Origin: Mesorhizobium sp. WSM3860
GTDB lineage: Bacteria; Pseudomonadota; Alphaproteobacteria; Rhizobiales; Rhizobiaceae
Reading direction: 5' to 3'
Assembly (NCBI RefSeq): GCF_002294995.1
Contig: NZ_NSGF01000021.1
Coordinates: 41,884-105,883, forward strand
DNA: 64,000 nucleotides
The translations under genes were made by a program, and so were the position numbers. Of this stretch, positions 1 through 7,785 are shown in pieces (positions within the stretch are counted from its first letter, which is position 1; every line of letters begins with the position of its first letter). The notes under the pieces were generated by a model, which worked only from the letters and a program-made list of their open reading frames with translations, had not been told where the DNA came from and searched no databases.

Positions 1-2
1 CC

Positions 3-620
3 GACGCCGGCACGATCGAGATCGACGGAATGCCGGTGACCTTCAACTCGCCGGCGGACTCGCGTGCGGCACGCGTCGAGATGGTCTATCAGGACCTGTC
101 GCTCTGCGACACGATCGACGTCGCCGGCAATCTCTTTCTCGGCCGCGAGCCGCGCCGGCACATCGCCGGCATCTCCTTTCTCGACAAGAAGCGCATGCAC
201 GAGCAAACGCGCCAGATGCTCGACCGCCTCGGCATCGTTATCGCCGACACACGGCTCAAGGTCGAAAATCTGTCCGGCGGGCAGCGACAGTCGATCGCGA
301 TCGGCCGCGCCGCCTCTTTCGAACCATCGGTGCTGATTATGGATGAGCCGACGGCAGCGCTTGCCGTCGCCGAGGTCGAGGCCGTGCTCGATTTGATCCG
401 CACGGTGAGCGCGCGCGGCGTCAGCGTCATTCTGATCACCCACCGCCTCCAGGATCTGTTCCTGGTCTGCGATCGCATCCAGGTCATGTATGAAGGACGC
501 AACGTCGCCGAGCGGCTGATCGGCGAAACCAATATCGAGGACGTGGTCAATCTGATCGTCGGCCGCAAGTTCAATGCTCGTTCCGCTGCCAGTCGACACC
601 GCGACGGAGCACCGAGATGA
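3..620 (+). CDS. Sugar ABC transporter ATP-binding protein (5' truncated by window)
   Basis: This is the ATPase that would power uptake of a carbohydrate together with the permease encoded next. Only the C-terminal ~205 residues are visible and the open frame runs back to the first codon in the window, so the Walker A part lies upstream. Visible are the Q-loop region (VYQDLSL), the ABC signature LSGGQRQ near base 270, Walker B (VLIMDEP near 332) and the switch histidine in ILITHR near 440. The loss of the canonical D-loop (TAALAVAE rather than TxALxxxE) is minor. The stop overlaps the permease start (ATGA). It resembles the second half of RbsA/FrcA-type or single-domain sugar ATPases; the sugar cannot be read from the sequence. 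Confidence 0.93.
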   Translation, partial: DAGTIEIDGMPVTFNSPADSRAARVEMVYQDLSLCDTIDVAGNLFLGREPRRHIAGISFLDKKRMHEQTRQMLDRLGIVIADTRLKVENLSGGQRQSIAIGRAASFEPSVLIMDEPTAALAVAEVEAVLDLIRTVSARGVSVILITHRLQDLFLVCDRIQVMYEGRNVAERLIGETNIEDVVNLIVGRKFNARSAASRHRDGAPR

Positions 621-1621
621 GCGAAGCGACCCACTCCGCTCAGTCCCGAAGGGTGCGCGACGCCACATGGCGAGAAGCGATGCTCGCCAATGGCAGTGTC
701 GTGTCGATTGCGCTGTTCTTTCTTGTCGTCTGCATCATTTTCTCGGTAGCGACCAACGCCTTCCTGACATCGCCCAATCTGTTGAACATCCTGCGACAAT
801 CGGCACCGCTGCTGATCGTCGCCGCGGCGATGACCTTCGTCATCACCACCGGCGGCATCGATCTTTCAGTCGGCTCCGTGCTGGCGCTGGTGGCAACGCT
901 GTCGGCGACACTTCTGCAGTTCGGCTTGCCGTGGCCGGCGGTTATCCTCGCCATGCTCGCGCTGGGTGCCCTGCTTGGCGCGGTGCAGGGGTATTTCGTG
1001 GCCTATGAAGGCATCCCTGCCTTCATCGTCACGCTTGCCGGGCTTTCGGTGATCCGGGGCGTGGCGCTGCTCATCACCGGCGGCTACTCCATCCCCGTCG
1101 AGCCGGGAAGCTCTTTCACGATCATAGGCCGCGCCTGGTTCCTTGGCGTGCCGGTGCCGGCGCTGATCGCGCTGGCGATCCTTGCGATCGCCTATCTGGC
1201 CTTCAACGAGACGCCATTCGGCCGCTATGTGACCGGCATCGGCGCCAACGCCGAAGCGGTGAGACGTGCCGGCGTGAACACGCGGCTGATGACGCTTTTC
1301 GTATATGTGATTTCCGCCACCGCGGCGGCGCTTGCGGGGATCATCATTGCTGCGCGGCTCGGATCCGGGTCCTCGAATGCCGGGCAAGGCTTCGAGCTTG
1401 AAGTGATCGCGGCCGTCGTGCTTGGCGGCACCAGTCTCTTCGGCGGCCGCGGAACGATCATCGGCACGGTGCTCGGCGCACTAACCGTGGCCGTCATCGG
1501 CAACGGCCTGATCCTGGCACACCTGTCGCCTTTCCTGACGCCGATCGTGACCGGAACGATCATCCTGATCGCCATCTGGCTGAACTTCCGCCTGTTCCGC
1601 GGCGCAGTGCGAAGCCGTTGA
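617..1621 (+). CDS. Sugar ABC transporter permease (RbsC-like)
   Basis: An integral membrane permease of the BPD_transp_2 family (RbsC/XylH/FrcC type), which forms the translocation channel for a sugar in the inner membrane. The 334-residue protein has the usual length and a string of hydrophobic segments, with the family hallmark GGIDLSVGSV near residue 78 and the cytoplasmic EAA-like loop GIGANAEAVRRAGVN near residue 205, where the ATPase docks. It overlaps the ATPase gene by four bases (ATGA) and lies 4 bp before the phosphotriesterase gene, so it is cotranscribed with both. No periplasmic binding protein is in view and it is presumably encoded upstream of the window. Confidence 0.93.
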   Translation: MSEATHSAQSRRVRDATWREAMLANGSVVSIALFFLVVCIIFSVATNAFLTSPNLLNILRQSAPLLIVAAAMTFVITTGGIDLSVGSVLALVATLSATLLQFGLPWPAVILAMLALGALLGAVQGYFVAYEGIPAFIVTLAGLSVIRGVALLITGGYSIPVEPGSSFTIIGRAWFLGVPVPALIALAILAIAYLAFNETPFGRYVTGIGANAEAVRRAGVNTRLMTLFVYVISATAAALAGIIIAARLGSGSSNAGQGFELEVIAAVVLGGTSLFGGRGTIIGTVLGALTVAVIGNGLILAHLSPFLTPIVTGTIILIAIWLNFRLFRGAVRSR

Positions 1622-1625
1622 GCTC

Positions 1626-2717
1626 ATGAACAGTCTCTTCGATAACGCGCCGCCCAAGCAACGGCTGGAGATCGGGGTCGAGACCGGCCATGTGATGACC
1701 GTGCTCGGCCCTATTCCTGTCGACGAGATGGGGATTACCCTGATGCACGAGCACATCTTGCTCGACGGCGCGCGCATCTGGAAATGTCCTTGTCATCCGG
1801 ACGACATGGCGCTTGCCGAGCAGCCGGTGAACATCGAGATCATCGGCGAACTGCGCATGAACCCTTACGTGAACCGCGACAACGTTTCGCTCGACGACAG
1901 TGACCTCGCACTGTCGGAGCTGCAACGCTATCGCGCGCTGGGCGGTCACACCGTCGTCGACCCGACCAATATCGGTATCGGCCGAGAGCCGGAAAAGCTT
2001 GCCCGCATCAGCCGCATGTCCGGCCTGAAGATCGTCATGGGCACCGGCTTCTATCTCGAGCACACCCATCCCGAATGGCTGAAGGCGATGGACGTCGACG
2101 CGGTGACCGAGTTCATCGTCAACGATGTCGGCGGCGGCAAGACGCAGCCGCCGATCCTGGCCGGCCTGATCGGCGAGATCGGCGTCAGCAAGGACTTCAC
2201 TCCCGAGGAACGAAAGTCGCTGAGAGCTTCCGCCCGAGCCTCGCGCATCGCGGGCGTGCCGCTGTCGATCCATCTGCCGGGTTGGGAGCGCCTGGCGCAT
2301 GAGGTGCTCGATGTCGTGGAGGCCGAGGGCGCCGATCTTCGCCACACCGTGCTCTGCCACATGAATCCCAGTCACAATGATCTGGATTACCAGACAAGCC
2401 TCGCACGGCGCGGCGCCTTCCTCGAATACGACATGATCGGCATGGACTATTATTATGCCGATCAGGACGCGCAATCGCCTTCCGATGAAGAGAATGCGCG
2501 AGCGATCGCGGCACTTGTCGAAGCGGGCTTCGGCGACCGCCTGCTGCTTTCCCAGGATGTGTTCCTCAAGATCATGCTGACCCGCTTCGGCGGCTTCGGC
2601 TACGGCTATATCCTGAAGCATTTCATACCGCGTCTGAAACGGCATGGCGTCGACCAGCCAGCGATCGACCGCATGCTGATCGCCAATCCCAAGGCCGTAT
2701 TCGCGCGGCAGAATTAA
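1626..2717 (+). CDS. Phosphotriesterase-family amidohydrolase
   Basis: A metal-dependent hydrolase of the phosphotriesterase (PTE/PTER, PHP) family. Visible metal-site features are the HEH motif in LMHEHILLD (about residue 40), GEIG near residue 180 (glutamate where true PTE has a carboxylated lysine, as in PTER-type enzymes), histidines in SIHLPGW and VLCHMNPSH, and the final aspartate in LLLSQDVF. Family enzymes hydrolyse lactones or phosphoesters. In a sugar operon a lactonase step is the reasonable inference, but the substrate is not shown. At 363 residues it is full length. The ATG follows the permease stop directly. Confidence 0.88.
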   Translation: MNSLFDNAPPKQRLEIGVETGHVMTVLGPIPVDEMGITLMHEHILLDGARIWKCPCHPDDMALAEQPVNIEIIGELRMNPYVNRDNVSLDDSDLALSELQRYRALGGHTVVDPTNIGIGREPEKLARISRMSGLKIVMGTGFYLEHTHPEWLKAMDVDAVTEFIVNDVGGGKTQPPILAGLIGEIGVSKDFTPEERKSLRASARASRIAGVPLSIHLPGWERLAHEVLDVVEAEGADLRHTVLCHMNPSHNDLDYQTSLARRGAFLEYDMIGMDYYYADQDAQSPSDEENARAIAALVEAGFGDRLLLSQDVFLKIMLTRFGGFGYGYILKHFIPRLKRHGVDQPAIDRMLIANPKAVFARQN

Positions 2718-2776
2718 CGGCCCCAGACTTACGGCGGCCCAGCTTTACGGCAGCCAAGACCTACCACGGAGTTCAA

Positions 2777-3547
2777 TTGTCCAAGAAAAAGATCCTGCTG
2801 GCCGGTGAGTCCTGGGTCTCTACGGCGACCCATATCAAGGGCTTCGACCAGTTTCCGACGGTTACCTACCATACCGGCGCCGACGAATTGCTGACGGCGC
2901 TGAAGGCGACCGACTTCGACGTCACCTTCATGCCGGCGCACGAGGCGCAGCGCACCTTTCCGCAAACGATCGAAGCCCTCTCCGCATATGACGCGGTGGT
3001 GCTCTCCGACATCGGCGCCAACACGCTGCTGCTGCATCCCGATACCTGGGTTCACTCGAAGAGAACGCCGAACCGCTTGCGTCTGCTTCGCGACTATGTG
3101 AGCGCCGGCGGCGGACTTTTGATGTTCGGCGGCTACTACAGCTTCCAGGGCATCAACGGCGGCGCGCGCTACCGCAAGACGCCGGTCGAGGAAGTGCTGC
3201 CGGTGAACTGCCTCGCGGTCGACGACCGCATCGAGGTCCCGGAGGGCTTTGCGCCTGTGGTGAACGGTCCGTCGAGCCATCCTATCCTGAGAGGTCTCGG
3301 TGCGAACTGGCCGATGCTCCTCGGCTTCAACGAGGTGACGCTGAAAGACGGGGCGGAAGTTCTGGCCACCGTGTCGTCGGAATATGGATCACTGCCGCTG
3401 CTCGTCACCGGCCACTACGGCAAGGGCCGCACCGTGGCCTGGACGTCCGATGTCGGGCCGCATTGGCTGCCACCGGAGTTCATTGCCTGGGAAGGCTACA
3501 AGACCCTGTTCGAACAGATGCTTGGCTGGGCAACTGGCGGGAACTGA
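2777..3547 (+). CDS. Glutamine amidotransferase-like protein (PF07090/DUF1355 type)
   Basis: A 256-residue protein with a class I glutamine amidotransferase-like flavodoxin fold: LLAGESW at the N terminus, YDAVVLSDIGANT near residue 75, and GGGLLMFGGYYSFQG near residue 115, where true GATases place the nucleophile elbow. No cysteine sits at that elbow, so amidotransferase activity is doubtful. Members of this family occur in carbohydrate clusters of rhizobia without a settled biochemical role. The start is taken as TTG at 2777 after an AG-rich stretch; no in-frame ATG lies near. It sits 59 bp after the phosphotriesterase gene and 3 bp before the kinase gene, so it is in the same operon. Confidence 0.82.
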   Translation: MSKKKILLAGESWVSTATHIKGFDQFPTVTYHTGADELLTALKATDFDVTFMPAHEAQRTFPQTIEALSAYDAVVLSDIGANTLLLHPDTWVHSKRTPNRLRLLRDYVSAGGGLLMFGGYYSFQGINGGARYRKTPVEEVLPVNCLAVDDRIEVPEGFAPVVNGPSSHPILRGLGANWPMLLGFNEVTLKDGAEVLATVSSEYGSLPLLVTGHYGKGRTVAWTSDVGPHWLPPEFIAWEGYKTLFEQMLGWATGGN

Positions 3548-3550
3548 GCG

Positions 3551-4459
3551 ATGCACGTCCACGTCGTGGGCAACGCCTGTGTCGACACCACGTTTCGCCT
3601 CGGCCGCTTCCCTACCGCCGGCGAGACGTTGAACGCCACCGCCTATGCCGATGGCCTCGGCGGCAAGGGTGCAAACCAGGCGGTTGCGGCAGCGCGCACA
3701 GGCGCGGCGGTGACGCTATGGACGGCGCTCGGCAAGGACCCGGTTGGTGCATGGATCAGGAGCCGGCTCGACATAGAGCTGCCAGACGTGCAGGTGAGCG
3801 AATTCGACCTGCCGAGCGACCGCTCGACCATCGTCATCGATGCTGGCGGCGAGAACTTCATCGTCAGCGGCGCCGCCTGCAGCGAAGCATTCGATCCGAG
3901 CGCGCAAACCGCACTTGCGCGCCGCATTTCGCCGGGCGACATCCTTGTCTGCCAGGGAAACCTGCGAAGCGCGGCGACAAATACCTGCCTGAGAGCGTCT
4001 CGGGAAATTGGCGCGCGCACCATTTTAAACGCCAGCCCTATCGATGAGGCGGCTCTGCCTGACATCAGTCTGGCAGACATTTTGGTGGTTAATCAATCCG
4101 AGGCGAAAGCACTGACCGGTCAGATGGACATGGCGGAAGCGGCCGGCGCGCTCGCCGCCAAAGGGGCCGGGACAATCGTGATCACGCTCGGCGCCAAGGG
4201 ATGTCTTGTGCTTGGCCGGTTCCAGCCAGGAACACTTCCTTTGCCGGCCCCAGAAGTCGAGGCGCTCGATACCAGTGGTGCCGGCGATGTGTTCTGCGGC
4301 TGTCTGGCCGGCGGGCTCGCAAAGGGGATGCCGGTTACCTCAGCGCTGAAGTTCGCGCTCGCGGCCGCAGCAATCTCGGTGACACGGCCGGGCACATTGT
4401 TATCCTGCCCTACCACGTCTGAAATGGCGGTGCTCGTCGATCAAACGGAGTTCTCATGA
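3551..4459 (+). CDS. PfkB-family carbohydrate kinase
   Basis: A ribokinase-like sugar kinase that would phosphorylate the imported sugar or a breakdown product with ATP. The 302 residues show the PfkB signature 1 region (GGKGANQAVAAARTGAAVTLWTALG near residue 36, with GGKGANQ), and signature 2 near residue 243 (DTSGAGDVFCGCLAG), which holds the catalytic aspartate and anion hole (GAGD). The length is typical. The stop overlaps the next start (ATGA), so translation is coupled with the BtpA-family gene. The specific substrate cannot be deduced. Confidence 0.92.
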   Translation: MHVHVVGNACVDTTFRLGRFPTAGETLNATAYADGLGGKGANQAVAAARTGAAVTLWTALGKDPVGAWIRSRLDIELPDVQVSEFDLPSDRSTIVIDAGGENFIVSGAACSEAFDPSAQTALARRISPGDILVCQGNLRSAATNTCLRASREIGARTILNASPIDEAALPDISLADILVVNQSEAKALTGQMDMAEAAGALAAKGAGTIVITLGAKGCLVLGRFQPGTLPLPAPEVEALDTSGAGDVFCGCLAGGLAKGMPVTSALKFALAAAAISVTRPGTLLSCPTTSEMAVLVDQTEFS

Positions 4460-5298
4460 CCCAGCCCCCACGTCCGATCAGGCAATCAGGCGGCGATGCA
4501 CTCGTTCAGCTTTTCGGCCGCAGCAAAGTGGTGATCGGCGTCGTTCACCTTGCGCCGCTTCCTGGCGCACCACGCTATGATGGCGAGGCTATAGAGGCCA
4601 TCTATCAGCGAGGACTCGACGATGCGCGCGCCTATCTCGATGGCGGATGCGACGGCGTGATCGTCGAGAACCATGGCGACATTCCCTTTGCCAAACCTGA
4701 CGATATCGGACCGGAGACGGCGGCCTATATGGCTGTCGTCTCCGACCGTATTCGCCGCGAACTCGGCAAGCCGATCGGCATCAATGTGCTGGCCAATGCC
4801 GCGATCCCGGCGCTGGCGATCGCCAGTGCCGCTGGCGCGGGCTTCGTCCGCATCAATCAATGGGCCAATGCCTATGTCGCCAATGAGGGCTTTGTCGAGG
4901 GCGAGTCGGGCCGAGCAGCACGCTATCGCGCCCGGCTGCGCGCCAGCGGTATCCGCATTTTCGCCGATGCTCATGTCAAGCATGGCGCGCACGCCATCGT
5001 TGCCGACCGCCCGGTGGAGGAATTGGTCAAGGATCTGGTCTTCTTCGACGCCGACGCTATCATCGCGACGGGTCAGCGCACCGGGCACGCTGCGGATCTG
5101 AGTTACATCCGCATGATCAAGGACGCCGCCGGCCTCCCGACCCTGGTCGGCAGCGGTGTGACGCTCGACAACGCCAACGATATCCTTGGCATCGTTGATG
5201 GCGTCATCATTGCCAGCGCGCTGAAGCATGAGGGCGTGTGGTGGAACCAGGTCGACGCCGCCCGGGTGAAGGCATTTATGACCGGGCTGAGGCGATGA
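4456..5298 (+). CDS. BtpA/SgcQ family TIM-barrel protein
   Basis: A 280-residue member of the BtpA/SgcQ family, predicted (beta/alpha)8 barrels. BtpA was named for photosystem I stability in cyanobacteria, while SgcQ sits in enterobacterial sugar operons. Visible family blocks are VVIGVVHLAPLPGAP near residue 25, GCDGVIVENHGDIPF near 62, GINVLANAAIPALAIA near 110, ATGQRTGHAAD near 202 and TLVGSGVTLDNA near 227. In this operon a role as sugar-phosphate aldolase, isomerase or epimerase is plausible but not shown. It is the last gene of the operon. A weak hairpin (CAACC/GGTTG) follows at about 5313-5328. Confidence 0.87.
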   Translation: MTQPPRPIRQSGGDALVQLFGRSKVVIGVVHLAPLPGAPRYDGEAIEAIYQRGLDDARAYLDGGCDGVIVENHGDIPFAKPDDIGPETAAYMAVVSDRIRRELGKPIGINVLANAAIPALAIASAAGAGFVRINQWANAYVANEGFVEGESGRAARYRARLRASGIRIFADAHVKHGAHAIVADRPVEELVKDLVFFDADAIIATGQRTGHAADLSYIRMIKDAAGLPTLVGSGVTLDNANDILGIVDGVIIASALKHEGVWWNQVDAARVKAFMTGLRR

Positions 5299-5560
5299 CC
5301 GAGCGGAAATCCAACCGCCTATTGGTTGTGCATGGGGAAGAAACCGCCGCCAGATGAAGGGGGATTGAACTCTAACTTATTTCAATAAAATCAACAACTT
5401 ACTATACATTCTGTAACGTTGTGACGCGCAGCCAAACGACCTAGAATTGGGGATAAAAAGCAGGCGTCTTGGTTCTACCCCGATCAATCAGGGCGCGACC
5501 AGAATGACGGCGAACGCCCAAGCTCAAACGGTGGCCTGGTCGATTTGCTGCGATGACGAG
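5299..5560. other. Intergenic segment at the presumed left edge of the genomic island
   Basis: No convincing gene is seen. The segment turns AT-rich between about 5374 and 5420, in contrast to the GC-rich operon before it. It carries a 12-base match to the tRNA-Thr T-arm (5362-5373) and the octamer TGTAACGT (5412-5419), which also occurs beside the integrase gene (44616-44623). A reading frame on the + strand across 5447-5698 lies antisense to the small gene that follows and is not supported. Confidence 0.5.
5362..5373. other. Candidate distal attachment site (att) of the island
   Basis: GGATTGAACTCT is identical to bases 44696-44707, which are the T-arm of the tRNA-Thr gene next to the integrase, and both copies have the same orientation. 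It lies 64 bp after the last sugar-operon gene and just before the first defence gene, where the far end of a tRNA-integrated island is expected. Only 12 bases match and T-arms are conserved sequences, so this could be chance. Confidence 0.4.
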
Positions 5561-5734
5561 CTACAGGTTTTTAGACGTCAGCTGCTGCCTTGGGGGGCGA
5601 TCACCCTTCGAGATAAAATCCTCGAACTTCTTCTGGTCGAAATTGAATGCCTGATTGAACCGCTCGGCAAGCTTCTTTGCGGCTTCACGGATTGCTGACT
5701 CTTGCTCTTCACGTAGGGTCATGGGCTGGTTCAT
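5561..5734 (-). CDS. Small protein divergent to the dCTP deaminase
   Basis: A 57-residue charged, probably helical protein (starts MNQPMTLREEQESAIREAAK, ends TSKNL). The ATG at 5734 has a good ribosome binding site, GGAGAGG, 4 bases upstream, which is the main reason to accept it. It is transcribed away from the dCTP deaminase gene from a shared 99-bp intergenic region. No family is recognised. The position suggests a regulator or partner of the deaminase, but nothing in the sequence proves this; a plain hypothetical protein is the alternative. Confidence 0.55.
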   Translation of the reverse strand: MNQPMTLREEQESAIREAAKKLAERFNQAFNFDQKKFEDFISKGDRPPRQQLTSKNL

Positions 5735-5833
5735 GCTCCTCTCCCAGAGTTTGCGAATCGCTGACCATCACCATAGTTCTCAGTGATTCACCGAGGCTAG
5801 TGAAATCAGCGGACTCCATTTAGGTTCCCTAGG

Positions 5834-7396
5834 ATGTCAAACTCACCACTTATAGAACATCCCGAACTCGTGTTCGGACTGGCCGGACCGCTTGGTGTCG
5901 ACCTGGATGGGCTTAGCGACAGCCTCACCCAATCCTTGAGAGCAGTAGGCTACCATGCGGTTAGCATCAAGTTAACAGACGAGATGCAGGCTTACACAGC
6001 TGACATAACCCTGTCAGCGTCGTCCGCATACCACGAGCAGATAGCCGCCAAGATGGATTACGCCACGGCTCTGTGCCGGAAGTATGGTAATCCGGCAACG
6101 ATGGCTCTTATCGCTATCGACGCTATCCAACGCAACCGAAGAGCGATCTCCGGTTCGATCAACAAGATACCGGACACCCCTACGGCCTATATCGTTCGTC
6201 AACTCAAACGTCCCAACGAGGTCGAGCGCCTTCGGCGTCTCTACGGAAAGCAATTTGTGCTCGTGTCGGCCTACACAGCTGTCGACGAGCGCTTCAATCG
6301 AGTGTTCGAGCGCATACAGAGGTCGATCTCAACACGTTCTACTCCTGCCGACGTGAAGTTTCAGACCAACAAGATCCTCGAGCGTGACGCCGACGAGGAT
6401 GACGTCAACGGCCAGCATATTCGCGACACGTATCACCTTGCCGACGTTTTCGTCGACGGGAACACTCGGCAGGATATGGACCGCACCATAGATCGCTTCA
6501 TCAAGGGCTTCTTCGGGAAAACCGATGTCACCCCCACGAAGGACGAATACGGCATGTATGCCGCGAAGTCGGCTTCATTGCGCTCGGCAGATCTCTCGCG
6601 CCAGGTAGGTGCAGCTATTTTCTCGGATGCCGGCGAGATAATAACGCAGGGATGCAATGAGGTGCCAAAGGCGTTTGGCGGGACCTACTGGGATCAAGAA
6701 CAGCCAGACTTCAGGGACGTGAAGCTTGGGTATGACCCAAACGAGGCTCTTAAAAAGCAAATTCTCAAAGACCTGGTCGAGCGACTGCACGAGGCTGGGA
6801 TGTTATCCGAGACCTGCACCTCTCTGGGTCCGGTGGACTCAATTGTCGCTACGCTAACGGCAAAAAAGAAGGACAAGCAGGGCGTCACCAAAGGGCCTTT
6901 GGCTGATGCAGCAATCATGGATTTGACGGAATACGGGCGGATCGTGCATGCGGAGATGTGCGCAATCTGTGATGCTGCCCGCCTTGGCCGGAGTGTCAAG
7001 GGTGGCACACTGTTCTGCACAACCTTCCCCTGCCACAACTGCACGAAACATATCCTCGCGTCTGGCATTAGGAGGGTCGTTTATATCGAACCTTATCCGA
7101 AGAGCCGCGTCCAGGAACTCCACGGCCATGAGGTCTCGCTAGAGAGCGAGAGCGCCGACAGAGTCGGCTTCGTCCCCTTCATAGGCATCTCGCCATTCCG
7201 CTATCGCGACATATTCCAGAAAGGCAGGCGCAAGAACCCTGACGGAAGCGCCTCGAGTTGGCTCGGCGGAGCGCCCGCGCCAATGCTCGATCCTGGCTTA
7301 GGCGCTTACCTTGATAGTGAAGCAGGCGAGCTGCTCGTCCTCACTGGCTCCTACGACGAAAAGGAGTTACCGCCCGAAAAAGGTGATGGCAGTTAA
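5834..7396 (+). CDS. Anti-phage dCTP deaminase (AvcD/DCD-like)
   Basis: A two-domain nucleotide-depletion defence enzyme. The N-terminal part begins with a variant P-loop (GLAGPLGVD, about residues 14-23) and looks like a nucleoside-kinase-like NTPase. The C-terminal part is a deoxycytidylate deaminase-type zinc domain with the HAE motif in HAEMCAICDA (about residue 373) and PCHNC (about residue 399). This layout and the 520-residue length match the AvcD/dCTP deaminases shown in Vibrio and E. coli to convert dC nucleotides to dU nucleotides on phage infection. The Vibrio enzyme is silenced by an upstream RNA, AvcI; only 99 bp separate this start from the divergent small gene and no clear RNA homologue could be recognised. 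First gene of the defence island. Confidence 0.9.
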   Translation: MSNSPLIEHPELVFGLAGPLGVDLDGLSDSLTQSLRAVGYHAVSIKLTDEMQAYTADITLSASSAYHEQIAAKMDYATALCRKYGNPATMALIAIDAIQRNRRAISGSINKIPDTPTAYIVRQLKRPNEVERLRRLYGKQFVLVSAYTAVDERFNRVFERIQRSISTRSTPADVKFQTNKILERDADEDDVNGQHIRDTYHLADVFVDGNTRQDMDRTIDRFIKGFFGKTDVTPTKDEYGMYAAKSASLRSADLSRQVGAAIFSDAGEIITQGCNEVPKAFGGTYWDQEQPDFRDVKLGYDPNEALKKQILKDLVERLHEAGMLSETCTSLGPVDSIVATLTAKKKDKQGVTKGPLADAAIMDLTEYGRIVHAEMCAICDAARLGRSVKGGTLFCTTFPCHNCTKHILASGIRRVVYIEPYPKSRVQELHGHEVSLESESADRVGFVPFIGISPFRYRDIFQKGRRKNPDGSASSWLGGAPAPMLDPGLGAYLDSEAGELLVLTGSYDEKELPPEKGDGS

Positions 7397-7785
7397 CCGG
7401 GCCAGCTCGATCTCAATCGATTGCCGAAGGCCTGGAGGGGCCGCCTCTGGCAGGCGAACTTGGGCCAGACGTTAAGCCGAAATCAGATTTTCTGCTCGGG
7501 CTCCGGCAAGTGGAGATCCTTTCCGATCTATGAGCAAGTTGCACCTTGTTGCACAGATCTCGTAGCACGAGCTGTTTGATCGCTCGAAACATCATCCACA
7601 GGCTCTGTCACCACCACTCACCCAATTTACCCCGAGTGCGGAGGCAAGCCGTATTGCGCAGCGCCACCGGTCTAGGCGCAGACCCAGGAAAAGATCCCCG
7701 AACAAGTATCCTTTGTGCCAATCAAAAAGCGTTTTTCTTTTATTTCAGATCGTGCATTGTTGATTGGGGTATTGGGGAGAGGAAA
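7397..7785. other. Intergenic region between dCTP deaminase and druH-like gene
   Basis: No gene is supported here. A GC-rich hairpin at 7430-7455 (GCCTG-GAGG pairing with CCTC-CAGGC) may end the deaminase transcript, although no T-run follows. Bases 7539-7554 hold a short direct repeat of GTTGCAC, and 7559-7571 a small hairpin (CTCGT/ACGAG). The end of the segment carries GGGGAGAGG, the probable ribosome binding site of the next gene. A promoter for the two-gene helicase operon is expected here but cannot be pinned down. Confidence 0.4.

Noticed and set aside
1560..2645. Long minus-strand frame opposite the phosphotriesterase gene
   Set aside because: Shadow of a GC-rich gene; the + strand encodes a full conserved enzyme.
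5447..5698. 83-residue frame on the + strand before the dCTP deaminase
   Set aside because: It is antisense to the small minus-strand gene with a good ribosome binding site, and its own sequence has no start signal.
5735..5833. AvcI-type RNA antitoxin upstream of the dCTP deaminase
   Set aside because: Only weak imperfect hairpins are visible in 99 bp and I could not recognise AvcI features; not claimed.
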